Below are positions 1-9,309 of a stretch of 64,000 nt of DNA, one piece after another. The translations under genes were made by a program, and so were the position numbers. The notes below the pieces were generated by a model that ran no database searches, had not been told where the DNA came from, and saw only the letters and a list, made by a program, of their open reading frames with translations. Numbering within the stretch: the stretch's first letter is position 1; each line of letters begins with the position of its first letter. Origin of the DNA: DATJHM01 sp963777355 (lineage in GTDB: Bacteria; Chloroflexota; Ktedonobacteria; Ktedonobacterales; Ktedonobacteraceae); assembly GCA_963777355.1 (NCBI GenBank), contig CAVZQK010000044.1, positions 115,262 to 179,261 on the forward strand, written 5' to 3'.

Positions 1-1198
1 CGCCCAGTGTCGCCAGTATAAGTGTGGCTGTCATGCCTATCAATGTGAACCAATCGGCCTGCCTGAGCCAGAAGGCGAAGGTCTGCGCCCGATCTCTCTG
101 CTGGATGGTTCCGCTGGTTTGTAGCGGGAGATCGGGACTATCGCTTAGCTCTACTACGGCATTCGCGTCTTCGGTAGCAACGTAGATACGGTGTAGCCCC
201 GGATCGGCCTCAACTCCGTCCGGCGCTGCACCAACCTGCATGGTTCCCAGGAGCTCGTAACTCTGTCCATCCAGGACACTGATTGTCGTCCCTGTATTAT
301 GTGTCCCATTGCCGGCCTCGTTATCCCCTTCATCCGCTACGTAGATGCGTCCTGTCGCTGTCTGTATTGCTAGCCCTTCGGGATATGGGCCGACTGCCGT
401 CTCGGCACTGACTTTATTGTGCTCCCCGTCGATGACTTCCAATTCCTGGTCTCCTGATGCAAGTACAAATATTCGTCCACTCTGTTCATCAATACGTATC
501 GGAGGTAAGGGTATTGCACCAATATGAATTGTACTTGTTAGTTGCCCTGTCTTTTCGTCGAATACTCTCAAAACGTTCTCTCGCCTGTCCGCTACATAGA
601 GCCGCCCTAGACGACTGTTCACTGCCAGCGCGTCCGGCTCTGATCCGATCTTCTGTTGGCTTACCTGGATTGTACTTCCTGCCTGCTGCCAATTCCTGGG
701 AAATGTTAGCGTGTGAACTGTTCCGTCATTCTGGCTGGCGACATAGATTTTCTGTTGTTTCGCATCATATGCCAGGGTGTTTTCCCCGGCTCCCGCTACC
801 TGGTGTGATACTGCCTGCCCATTTTCTCCATTCAAAATTCCCAGGTAGCCCCGATTGGTGTGGTAGACGTTATAAACTGCAAATACTGTATGGCTGCTGC
901 TGTCTACTTGCAGATCGGTCACTTCGTCCCCTAGCGCTGTCCGCCAGCAGACCTGTCCACTGTTTGGCTCAAAACAGACGACGGTTCCTGGCGACTCGTA
1001 GGCGATGTAGAGCCGATGGCTCTGCTGGTCTATTGCTAACGCTTCAGGATGACCACCCGCATGTAAGACGCCTATGATGGGAAATCCTGCTGCCCGGACT
1101 GGAGTTGCGGAAAACCAGAGGCCCCCTCCGAGAAGTACGCAGATCGCGCTCAGGAAAATCATCGGTAACCGTTTGTGTATTCTCCATTTTTTATGCAT
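1..1198 (-). CDS. Secreted YncE/NHL-like beta-propeller protein with C-terminal membrane helix (partial)
   Basis: Reading the minus strand from the ATG at 1198 gives an uninterrupted frame that runs off the window edge, so the C-terminus is missing. Residues about 10-35 form a signal peptide ending near TPVRA. The rest is a run of beta-propeller blades with recurring segments such as HPEALAIDQQSHRLYIAY, EPDALAVNSRLGRLYVAD and PEGLAIQTATGRIYVADE, the pattern of YncE/NHL-type repeats. A hydrophobic helix starts near WFTLIGMTATLILATLG at the window edge, suggesting an extracellular propeller anchored at its C-terminus. The ligand is unknown. No enzyme signature is visible. Surface binding or sensing is an inference. 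Confidence 0.8.
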   Translation of the reverse strand, partial: MHKKWRIHKRLPMIFLSAICVLLGGGLWFSATPVRAAGFPIIGVLHAGGHPEALAIDQQSHRLYIAYESPGTVVCFEPNSGQVCWRTALGDEVTDLQVDSSSHTVFAVYNVYHTNRGYLGILNGENGQAVSHQVAGAGENTLAYDAKQQKIYVASQNDGTVHTLTFPRNWQQAGSTIQVSQQKIGSEPDALAVNSRLGRLYVADRRENVLRVFDEKTGQLTSTIHIGAIPLPPIRIDEQSGRIFVLASGDQELEVIDGEHNKVSAETAVGPYPEGLAIQTATGRIYVADEGDNEAGNGTHNTGTTISVLDGQSYELLGTMQVGAAPDGVEADPGLHRIYVATEDANAVVELSDSPDLPLQTSGTIQQRDRAQTFAFWLRQADWFTLIGMTATLILATLG

Positions 1199-1572
1199 GG
1201 CGTCCTTCTCTTTCTTATCTGCCTCAGGCTAGATTGGCTAAATGGGCTACTTCGTAGCACTCTTCCCTATACAACTGATCTCGCCTGGACTATACTAATG
1301 CTGAAATAACAGTATTGCCGTTGACAATACTTACTCAAATTATTATAAATCACTGAACACCGATGTTCTAGGACAAAATTGTTATCTACTCAGCTGTATA
1401 AATGTGCAGTCTACTACTGATTCTGTAGGGCAAGATGTGTTATAATGCCCCCAAAGTAAGGTATCATTTTGTGCTCGATAGCGTTTATCATATCGAACTC
1501 CACCCGCTAGCGGATATAGCATTTAATTAGCTCTGCAATGGAGTTCTATTCTATAGCTTGGTGTAAAAAAAT
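1199..1572. promoter_or_regulatory. Divergent intergenic region with promoter-like elements for the kinase gene
   Basis: On the plus strand TTGACA at 1321-1326 is followed after 17 bases by TATAAA at 1344-1349, a good sigma-70-type promoter. A second -10-like TATAAT lies at 1441-1446 without a clear -35. Either would give a long leader (about 125-215 nt) before the kinase start at 1573. No convincing promoter was identified for the divergent propeller gene. Confidence 0.5.
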
Positions 1573-3420
1573 ATGGCAAATCTTTATTCATCTGATCCAA
1601 ATAATGCGTATCCTCTGGCTCCTCAGAGCGGACCAGGTGGCTCTCTGCCTGAATATCCACCGAGCTCTGCTCCTGCTGGCTCTTCTGGCGGCGTTTTGTC
1701 CACTCCCTCTTCGGCCTCTTTACCTTCTACTGCCGAGCAGGGTGCCCGCTCTGGCCAGAAACGTCTTGCTCCCGGTACTGAGCTCTCTGGCTCGCGCTAT
1801 AGAATTGAACGTGTCGTGGCCTCAGGTGGAATGGGTGCGGTCTATCGCGCTATTGATACTCGTTTTAATCGCCCCTGTGCCGTGAAAGAGATGCTGGATG
1901 AGTTTCACCAGGAGGCTGACCGCTCTCAGGCTCTGGAATGGTTCTCTCGTGAAGCTACTCTGCTTCTGGATCTGAATCATCCCTGTATTCCCCGTGTGCG
2001 TGACTTTTTTATGGACCAGGGCAAACATTATCTGGTGATGGATTTTATTGAAGGGGCGACTTTAGCCGATGTGTTGGAGAAAGAGGGCAATGTTCTTGGC
2101 ATCAATGGCGCTCGTGGAATCACGGAGGCGCGCGCACGTAGCTGGGCTCAACAGCTCTGTAGCGTGCTGAGCTATCTGCATCGTCAAGTGCCTCCTGTTA
2201 TCTTTCGCGATCTTAAACCTGCTAATGTCATGGTGACTGACCGCGATGAGATAAAGCTGATCGATTTTGGTATCGCTCGCACTTTTCAGTCTCAACGCCA
2301 ATCTACGATTATTTTGACGATTGGCTATGCTCCCCCTGAACAGCTTCATGGTATGCCTGAACCTCGCAGCGATATCTACTCTCTGGGAGCAACGTTGCAT
2401 CGCCTGCTTACACACCATGATGCCGCCAATAATAAACCTAGCATCTTCTCTTTCCCTGCCGTGCGCACGCTCCGCCCGGATCTCTCTCCTGCCTTTGAAC
2501 AGGTCCTGATGCGCGCTCTTGAGCCGCTTCTTGACCGCCGCTGGCCCAACGCTCAGGAGATGGAACGCGCTCTTATCACTCTTCCACCAATTACGGTCAC
2601 TCCGCCAATTGGCTCGATTCAGCAGCAGTACTCTCAAGGTTCCCGCCCTTCAGGTTCAAAGTATCAACTCCCTGGCGATATCTCACCGCCTTCTAGCCCT
2701 GATTCTTCATCTCTGCAAACCTTTGGCACAACTGGCCCTGCCGGTCTTCATCTTCTCAACGCTCAGAAAAATATTGCTGCCCATTTGATGGAGGCGGCTT
2801 ACTCTGATATTCAGAAGGCCTATGTGCTGGAGCCACGCAATTCCCTGGTGCATAAGCTCTTTGGCCAGATCTATGCTCATCGCGTGCCACCTCAACCAGA
2901 TGTGGCGATTCGTGCCTATAATAAGGCTCTTGAACTGAATGCTGATGACCCGGAGACGCATAAGTTGGTCGGCGATGTCTATCTCTTTCTCTTGCAACAA
3001 CCACTGACTGGTATTCCCGCTTATGCACGATCTGCTAGCCTGAATGCCAGGGATTATGAAACGCATCAACGCCTGGCTATGTGCTATGAACGTACAAATC
3101 AACCCGAATTGGCCTTTCGGGCCTATCAGGAGGCCGCTCGTCTCGTACCAGAAGCCTCCGCTCAACCCGCTCTTTTTTATTCGCTTGGTCAGATTGCTAT
3201 GCGCTTAAATCAATGGCCCGTGGCCGAGCACGCTTTCGTTCGTGTTTTGATCCTTAACCCTGGCGATCATAATACCCGCTTTCTTCTTAGCCAGGTGTAT
3301 GAACAAGAAAATAAGTTGGATGAAGCTTTCCGTGAATGTAGTTATGTGGTAGGACCCCTGAATGCGAATCCGGCTGTGTCGCAAATGCACCAGCGTTTAC
3401 GGACTCTTCTCAGAAAATGA
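1573..3420 (+). CDS. PknB-like serine/threonine protein kinase with C-terminal TPR repeats
   Basis: A 615-residue cytosolic kinase. Residues 1-70 are a Pro/Ser/Gly-rich leader. The kinase domain spans about 75-340: glycine loop VASGGMGAVY (82-91), catalytic Lys 105 in AVKEM, catalytic loop FRDLKPANV with Asp 213 (FRD instead of HRD), DFG at 231-233, and an APPEQ segment. From about 395 to 605 the helices repeat as TPR units, probably for binding partners or substrates. There is no membrane helix, unlike classic PknB. It is followed 50 bp downstream by the protease-like/PP2C gene, so a kinase-phosphatase signalling unit is likely. The start has no strong ribosome binding site. Confidence 0.92.
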   Translation: MANLYSSDPNNAYPLAPQSGPGGSLPEYPPSSAPAGSSGGVLSTPSSASLPSTAEQGARSGQKRLAPGTELSGSRYRIERVVASGGMGAVYRAIDTRFNRPCAVKEMLDEFHQEADRSQALEWFSREATLLLDLNHPCIPRVRDFFMDQGKHYLVMDFIEGATLADVLEKEGNVLGINGARGITEARARSWAQQLCSVLSYLHRQVPPVIFRDLKPANVMVTDRDEIKLIDFGIARTFQSQRQSTIILTIGYAPPEQLHGMPEPRSDIYSLGATLHRLLTHHDAANNKPSIFSFPAVRTLRPDLSPAFEQVLMRALEPLLDRRWPNAQEMERALITLPPITVTPPIGSIQQQYSQGSRPSGSKYQLPGDISPPSSPDSSSLQTFGTTGPAGLHLLNAQKNIAAHLMEAAYSDIQKAYVLEPRNSLVHKLFGQIYAHRVPPQPDVAIRAYNKALELNADDPETHKLVGDVYLFLLQQPLTGIPAYARSASLNARDYETHQRLAMCYERTNQPELAFRAYQEAARLVPEASAQPALFYSLGQIAMRLNQWPVAEHAFVRVLILNPGDHNTRFLLSQVYEQENKLDEAFRECSYVVGPLNANPAVSQMHQRLRTLLRK

Positions 3421-3471
3421 TCCGGGAGTCTCTGACGCTGTTTTTCCGGAATTTAAGAAGGGAATGTCACA

Positions 3472-4365
3472 ATGAGTACGCATTGTAAGAATTTAAAGAA
3501 TAGGAGATTGAGGTGTGTCTCCCTCAAGGTCTGGCCTCTCTCTATGGCCCTTCTATTCGCCGTGCAACTGTTTCTGCTGCCTTTCTCTTCTACTATCCTT
3601 GCTGCTCCACGGGTGACTGTTTCTGATCCGCCCGAAGACCTGGCTCGCGCCGGGGTCTCTTTAGTTCGCTTGCTCGTAAGCTATACAAGCACTACGAATC
3701 ATACGACGAGTAGCTTCGAGTGTACTGGACTGGGTGTGCTGGTGGATAATTGGAGCTCAACGGATACGCAGCCGAATACGTCTATCCTGACGGATGGCAA
3801 TCTCATAAGCACGCATGGTGGAACTACTTGTATCCCTGGCGATCATCTTACTGCAACAGTGAGCAGCGTGAAGATCTTTTTTAATACTGAATATAATCAT
3901 TCAGGGATCACTTCTCCTCTCTTGAGCGGGAAAGCTTTGACGACGGTCTGTCAGGATACGACGGTTTGTGCCAATGGCCTGGCCTTGCTCTCTTTCCATT
4001 CCTCTGTTCCTCTCCCTTTTGTGGACCTCTCTCAGGAGAAGAATACTCTAAGCGAGTTCGGATTGGCGTTGACGACGCTCTCTAACCAGCCCACGATGCC
4101 TGCTCAGCCGACAAGTGCTGCTCAGTCTGCTCAATTGACCGATCAGGTCCCTCTCTTTTTGACGCTCAATCATGTTGTCTTAAATGGAGGAGGGTTTCAA
4201 GGTGAGTCGGGTGCTCCTCTGGTGAGCCCTCAAGGCCTCTTGCTTGGCATTCATCTCTCGAAAAATGAGGATATTACCAATCAGGGGATTAAGATTTCTT
4301 CCAGCAGGAACAAGTTCATACTCACCCTGAAACGAGCTTACAACAAAATTGGCGCACTGGTATGA
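3472..4365 (+). CDS. Exported trypsin-like (degenerate) ectodomain; N-terminal part of a probable PP2C membrane fusion
   Basis: Residues 20-45 form a signal peptide or anchor (hydrophobic run ending SSTILAAP). The rest resembles a trypsin-fold ectodomain: GLGVLVDNW and SILTDGNLIS near the N-terminal half, where LTAAH is expected in active proteases, and GGGFQGESGAPLVSPQG with a Ser in the GxSG position near residue 245. The usual catalytic His is not seen, so it may be an inactive binding domain. The frame ends at TGA 4363-4365, but the next frame reads WRTGMIKYYETP with no gap, the usual tail of such proteins. This looks like a single-base deletion near 4340-4360 rather than a true end. Confidence 0.7.
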   Translation: MSTHCKNLKNRRLRCVSLKVWPLSMALLFAVQLFLLPFSSTILAAPRVTVSDPPEDLARAGVSLVRLLVSYTSTTNHTTSSFECTGLGVLVDNWSSTDTQPNTSILTDGNLISTHGGTTCIPGDHLTATVSSVKIFFNTEYNHSGITSPLLSGKALTTVCQDTTVCANGLALLSFHSSVPLPFVDLSQEKNTLSEFGLALTTLSNQPTMPAQPTSAAQSAQLTDQVPLFLTLNHVVLNGGGFQGESGAPLVSPQGLLLGIHLSKNEDITNQGIKISSSRNKFILTLKRAYNKIGALV

Positions 4366-6093
4366 TAAAATACTATGAAACACCAATAGATCCATCTGCG
4401 GCAAAAACGGCGTTTCAAGGAGCCTTTGCCGCAAATCCGGAGTTTCTGGCGGCAAACGATTTTCTCTCTCGTGCGAGTGTGTCTGGAAGTAATACGAATG
4501 GGAATGGTGGGAAAACTCCTGTGGGTACTGTTGTTGCTACTGGGGCGAGTAAGCCCGCTACCAATTTGCCGGCCTTTTTACCAGGCTTTCTGTCAGGCCA
4601 GGTTAAGTGGGGACCGGTCTCTTTTCCTTTCTGGCTTTTAATCGTGGCTGGTATTCTGATTTTGCTGGCTCTACTTGCGCTGATTTCTTTGCTTCTTACG
4701 ACTCTGCGCCGCCGCCAGGAATATGCTGCTGCCGAGCGCAAAGCCGCTCTGGATGCTCAGCATATTGCCGCTCAAGAGTCCGCGCCAAAGTCAGGTCAAT
4801 TACAAAATTGGTTGGAGCAACAACCAACATTGCCAATGCAACAAAGTCCTGTTTTACCAAATTTAGCTCGTGTCCCCACTGGTCAGTTGCCTCGCCCTGA
4901 TATGCGCTGCCCCCGTTGTGGCGAACAGGTTCCATTTGATGCAAATTATTGTACGAATTGCCGCCAGTTTCTCTCTCCTACAGAATTCTGGTCTGCATCT
5001 ACGCGTAAAACCTGTTCCTGCTCCTCAACCTATTGTTTTCCCGCCATCGTCTGTGCCTGCATCTCTGTTTCAACCAGGCCTACAATCACAGCCAACCCAA
5101 ACCTCCCAGCTTGCCGCCCTGCGCCCAAGCTCGATTACCGATCATCCGACTATCGAGATTCCCCCTCCTGAAGTCGTGATGAATGGCGTCAGTGATTTTG
5201 AACAGACCTCTCCTGTTCTTCAGATGCAGGGCCATCGTCTTGGCCTGGCTGTCGGTACACATTCTGATCCTGGTATCAAACGTAAGCTGAAACCAAATGA
5301 GGATAGTCTTTTTGCTGCTCAAGGCCCTCGCAGCGCCAATAGCAGTGCTGGAGAGGCACCTTTTGGCCTGTTTGTGATCGCTGATGGTATGGGCGGCCAC
5401 GCCAATGGCCAGGATGCCAGCCGCCGCGCTATTCAAAACTTGATCGATTATATGCTCCCCAGGTTGATGAAGGGCGCTGATTCCTCTCCTGAAGGCTTTC
5501 AGACTCTCTTGCAAGAAGGTGTGCAGCAGGCTAATCAGGCTGTGCATAAGCACAATATGGAGCTGCGAGCCGATATGGGAACTACTATTACTGCTACTCT
5601 GGTTGTGGATACTACTGCCTATGTCTGCAATGTTGGCGATAGCCGCACCTATCTCTATCGTCAGGGTGAGGGCCTGCGCAAAGTGACCAATGACCATTCT
5701 GTGGTGGCAAGTCTGGTTGAAGCTGGCATTATTAAGCCGGATGATATCTATACTCATCCCAAACGCAACCAGATTTATCGCAGCCTGGGCGAAAAATTTA
5801 ATGTTGAGGTCGATTCGTTCCAGGTCACTCTTCAGCCGGGCGATAAGCTCTTGCTCTGCTCCGATGGCCTCTGGGATATGGTCCGTGATCCAAAGATTGA
5901 AGATGTTATCAAAAGCCCTCTGCCCGATCCGAATCAGACCGCTTCTGCTTTGATTAAGGCCGCCCTGGAAGGGGGCGGTGAGGATAACGTGAGCGTTATC
6001 GTTATCTCGGTCATCGATACTCCTGAACATGGCCTGGGGACCGATTTCCGACTGATTGCTAAACCTGATACGGTTCAGGTACCTCCTATGTAG
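4362..6093 (+). CDS. Transmembrane zinc-ribbon PP2C-type protein phosphatase (frameshifted near 4985)
   Basis: The first part encodes a short helical tail, a membrane helix (FWLLIVAGILILLALLALI), a charged coil and a zinc ribbon (CPRCGEQVPFDANYCTNC) ending at about 4975. One extra base near 4985 moves the frame to SGLHLRVKPVPAPQPIV, a proline-rich linker and a PP2C domain from about 5240. PP2C motifs are KPNEDSLF, the metal-binding VIADGMGGH, NVGDSRTYLY, LLLCSDGLWD and GGGEDNVSVI. It removes phosphate from Ser/Thr proteins and is the natural counterpart of the kinase just upstream. The two frame changes (near 4360 and 4985) cancel each other, which supports one original gene from 3472 to 6093 (about 870 residues) with an outside sensor and an inside phosphatase. 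Confidence 0.8.
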
Positions 6094-6184
6094 ACGAAGT
6101 GCTTTGCTCCTTCGTGTAATGGGTGGATAGATTGCCGTTGCTGTTCTTTGCCAGGGAGACTTTTCTCTGCTCTCCGGGGGTGAA

Positions 6185-6213
6185 TTGTCGCCCCTTACTC
6201 CCTGTGCTATAAT
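6185..6213 (+). promoter_or_regulatory. Promoter upstream of nuoA
   Basis: TTGTCG at 6185-6190 and TATAAT at 6208-6213 are separated by 17 bases. The predicted transcript starts near 6220, giving a leader of about 56 nt before the TTG start of nuoA at 6276. Confidence 0.55.
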
Positions 6214-6275
6214 CAATGCAGCATCTTCTGGCCTGTATCAGGCGAACAGAGGCTATTTTTTGGGAGGGAAGGCTC

Positions 6276-6644
6276 TTGTCTACACCAGCTAATATTGGGT
6301 ACTTATATGCAGGTATTTTGTTGGTGGCGGGGTTTGTATTCGTTATTGTTGCAACCGTGGCTGCTAACTTACTTGCACCTCATAATAGCACAAAAGAAAA
6401 ATTGCAAACGTACGAGTCCGGTGAGACACCTATTGGCTCGGCCTGGGTTCAATATCCTTTGGGCTTCTATATCTTTGCTCTTCTTTTTGTGGCTTTCGAT
6501 GTCGATATCGTTTTTATTATCTCCTGGGCCGTTGTCTTTAAACAATTAAGCTTCTTCGGTTTCTTTGAGATTCTCTTTTTTATTGTGGTTCTAGCACTTG
6601 GTCTGGTCTATGCCTGGCGTAAGGGAGTAACACGATGGATCTAG
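6276..6644 (+). CDS. nuoA: NADH-quinone oxidoreductase subunit A
   Basis: A 122-residue membrane subunit of complex I with three hydrophobic helices and the conserved YESGETPIGSA loop followed by YPLGFYIFALLFVAFDVDIVF. I choose the TTG at 6276 because GGGAGG lies just upstream and it gives the usual length. The longer frame from 6216 adds a non-conserved stretch. Complex I transfers electrons from NADH to quinone and pumps protons across the cytoplasmic membrane. The gene overlaps nuoC by 10 bp, so nuoB, usually between them, is absent here. It is one of the few nuo genes here without a frame break. Confidence 0.92.
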   Translation: MSTPANIGYLYAGILLVAGFVFVIVATVAANLLAPHNSTKEKLQTYESGETPIGSAWVQYPLGFYIFALLFVAFDVDIVFIISWAVVFKQLSFFGFFEILFFIVVLALGLVYAWRKGVTRWI

Positions 6645-7389
6645 TACCACGTTCTACTAGCCTGCCTAGCGCAACAACTGGCTACCGTGATCAGAATGCC
6701 GCTCTCGCTCGTGATCTGGCTCCTATCGCTCAGATTACTGGCAAGGATGTTCAGACGAAAACTCATAAGGGCGATTATCTGGGCCTGGAGGTCGCTCCTG
6801 AAAATCTGGTCGCTGTTTGCCGCTTCTTGCGCGATCAACTGAGTTTCGATCTTATGGTCTGCATCTCTGGCGTTGATATGCTCGATCATCTGGAGACTGT
6901 CTATCATCTTCGCTCTACTACCCGCGGCCAGGTCCTTCAATTGAAGGTTCGTCTCTCGAATGAGAATCCTGAGGTCGATAGCGTTGTTTCTGTCTGGCCA
7001 ACGGCAAATTGGTTGGAGCGCGAGACGTATGATATGTATGGGATTCGCTTCCTGGCCATCCCGATCTGCGCCGGATGTTGCTCGATGATGATTTTGAAGG
7101 GTATCCTCTGCTGAAAAGCTTCCACCAGGTTCCACAGACGGTGAAACCTCGTGCGACAACACAGGTTGATCCTAATATGGCTGTCTCCGGTCAGTTTCAG
7201 CAACAAAATGTTGAGCATGTCGTGCAGAAGAAGCTAGGTCAGGGCCTGGAGGAGCGCTTGCATCCCGGAACTCCTACCTTTGGTCATACTTCCGGAAACA
7301 CTCAAGAGGAAGCAAATCTTCATACCCCGACTCCAGAGGGGGAGTCTGCTCCTCTTCCGGAAACCCATAAACAGAATCAAACATCATAG
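6635..7389 (+). CDS. nuoC: NADH-quinone oxidoreductase subunit C (one frameshift near 7052)
   Basis: Peripheral-arm subunit of complex I. The N-terminal part carries the 30-kDa subunit pattern (FDLMVCISGVDMLDHLETVYHL, WLERETYDMYGI). At about 7052 one base is missing. The following frame reads GHPDLRRMLLDDDFEGYPL, the expected continuation, and runs to a TAG at 7387-7389. The C-terminus has an unusual extension of about 85 residues rich in Gln, Thr, Pro and Glu. AAGGGAG is placed about 8 bases before the ATG, inside the end of nuoA, so the two are translationally close. Confidence 0.87.
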
Positions 7390-7468
7390 CTGATCGTTCA
7401 GTACGAATACCCGCATACTGAAATACACGTTTTACTGAAATATAAAGCGCAATATAAAAGTACAGGAT

Positions 7469-7829
7469 ATGGCAAAAACGAAAACACGGAAGCGAGGAAC
7501 TGGTAGAGGAAATCTGGCACGCTCCCGCTCTGAATACACAACCCAGGCTACTACTGCCCCTCTTGCTAACGCTGAGGCCAATAAGAGGGCGTCTCTCCAG
7601 CACGACACGCTCCCTGAAACGCCCTGCCTCTCGCTTTGGCTCTCTGGTTTCATCGGGCCTTGTGACGGCTGGTATGGTGGCGCTTGGCTGCCTGGGCATG
7701 ACGATCTTTTTTCTTTTTCTCTATCCTGATCCCAATCATGTGTTATTCGGTTGCTTTGCCGCTTTGATGACGCTTATCTGGTCTTACAGCTTTAGCGTTC
7801 ATCTTCGTAAGCAGATGTGGCACAGATAA
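7469..7829 (+). CDS. Small two-helix membrane protein in the nuo cluster (frameshifted)
   Basis: The start at 7469 gives a basic, Thr/Ala-rich N-terminus (MAKTKTRKRGTGRGNLARSR). One extra base between about 7580 and 7600 moves the frame to SLKRPASRFGSLVSSGLVTA, then two hydrophobic helices (VTAGMVALGCLGMTIFFLFLY and a second one near FGCFAALMTLIWSYSF), ending at TAA 7827-7829. I do not recognise the family. Its place between nuoC and nuoD suggests a role with complex I or simple co-transcription. About 230 bp without a recognised gene follow before nuoD. Confidence 0.55.
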
Positions 7830-8063
7830 ATTGTCAGTTTGTATCTTTTCTGGTCTGCCTGTCACTTGTGCGGAAGTTGGTATCTTGCCTGCGTATGGTA
7901 TTGATAATAGTGTAGGATATTTTTGTAGGTCCGCCTGTGCATGAACAAACGAATGGCCACTGATACATGCTCATTCTGGCTTTTTACGCTTCACACCTTT
8001 TCGCATGGGTACGTACGTTGACATGAATTGACCTGGATTTGAAATATATCAAGAGGAACTCTT

Positions 8064-9215
8064 ATGGCTACAAACCAAGAAATGGGCATACACTCCGATG
8101 TTTCTGAGGGAACAGGGGGCGTGAAGTCGCAGGAGATGCTGCTGAATATGGGTCCTCAGCATCCAAGCACGCACGGAGTGCTACGTCTGGTACTCTCCCT
8201 GGAAGGTGAGACGATTACTGATTGTACGCCGGTGATTGGCTATCTCCATCGGGGGATTGAAAAGATCCTTGAGAATCGCCCGTATTATGGGCGGCATTCG
8301 CTATATGGACAATGCTGACTATCTCTCGCCTATGCTCAATGAGACTGCCTATGCTGGAGCAGTTGAGCAGGCTATGGGCATTGAGCCGCCCCGCCGCGCT
8401 CAGTATATTCGCCTTCTGACAAATGAGATGCAGCGTATTGCTAGCCACCTGGTTGCTGTCGGTACCTACCTGGTCGATCTCGGCGCTTTTACTCCGATTC
8501 TCTGGACTTTCCGGGACCGCGAAGGTATTCTTGCGCTTTTTGAGGCTCTTGCTGGCAGCCGCTTTAATGTCAATTATATGCGCATTGGCGGTGTGCTGCA
8601 CGATTTTCCCAAAGACTGGCTGCAAAGAGTGTGAGGCCTATCTGGACCAGCTTGAGAAGAATATGGTCGAGCTGAATCAATTGATTACCGGCAACGAGAT
8701 CTTTGAGGCCCGCACTCAGGGCGTCGGCTATATCGATCCCCAGCAGGCAATTGCCTACGGTATGACTGGTCCTATGCTTCGCGCCTGCGGCATCAATTGG
8801 GATCTGCGCGTCAATCGTCCCTATATGGCCTATCGCGAGGTTCCTGTCAATGTCCAGATGCGCCAGGAAGGCGACTGCTATGCACGCTATAAGGTCCGTA
8901 TGCAAGAGATCGATGAGAGTATCCGCCTCTGCCGCGTGGCAATTGATAAGATGCCTGGTGGCCCCATCGGTCTCGTACTCCTATTGCTCTACGTCCTCCA
9001 CGCGGCGAAACCTATTTCGCTCTGGAGAGCAGTAAGGGCGAGCTGGGTGTCTACTTTATTAGCGATGGCAGTGAGTATCCCTGGCGTGCCAAGTTGCGCG
9101 GTCCTTCTTTTGTGAATTTACAAATTCTGCCTGAACTGTTGCGTGGTCATAAGATGAGCGATGCAATTGCAATTATGGGAAGTATCGATATTGTCTTGGT
9201 GAGGTTGATCGATAA
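8064..9215 (+). CDS. nuoD: NADH-quinone oxidoreductase subunit D (four frameshifts)
   Basis: The 49-kDa quinone-site subunit of complex I. Recognisable blocks follow one another in three frames: NMGPQHPSTHGVLRLVLSL, GYLHRGIEKILENR, MDNADYLSPMLNETAY, FEARTQGVGYIDPQQAIAYG, then TPIALRPPRGETYFALES and MGSIDIVLGEVDR. Breaks are an extra G in GGG near 8290, an extra base near 8619, a missing base near 8974 and a missing G near 9199. If corrected, the gene ends at TAA 9213-9215. As sequenced the last frame would run to 9225. The start ATG follows AGAGGAA. No in-frame nonsense mutation is seen inside any block. Confidence 0.87.
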
Positions 9216-9309
9216 GCTTTTATAGCAGGGTTACACTGTAATTTTTCGCGGAATCCTTTGAGCTTACCTGGATACCCGGCTTAAAGGGTTTTCGTCATTG
9301 GAGTTATCC

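Noticed and set aside
457..1077. 206-codon plus-strand open frame
   Set aside because: It is antisense to the propeller gene whose minus-strand frame is continuous and has signal peptide and repeats. The plus frame has no recognisable domain.
5086..6216. 376-codon minus-strand open frame
   Set aside because: It is a shadow of the PP2C phosphatase gene. No domain or ribosome site.
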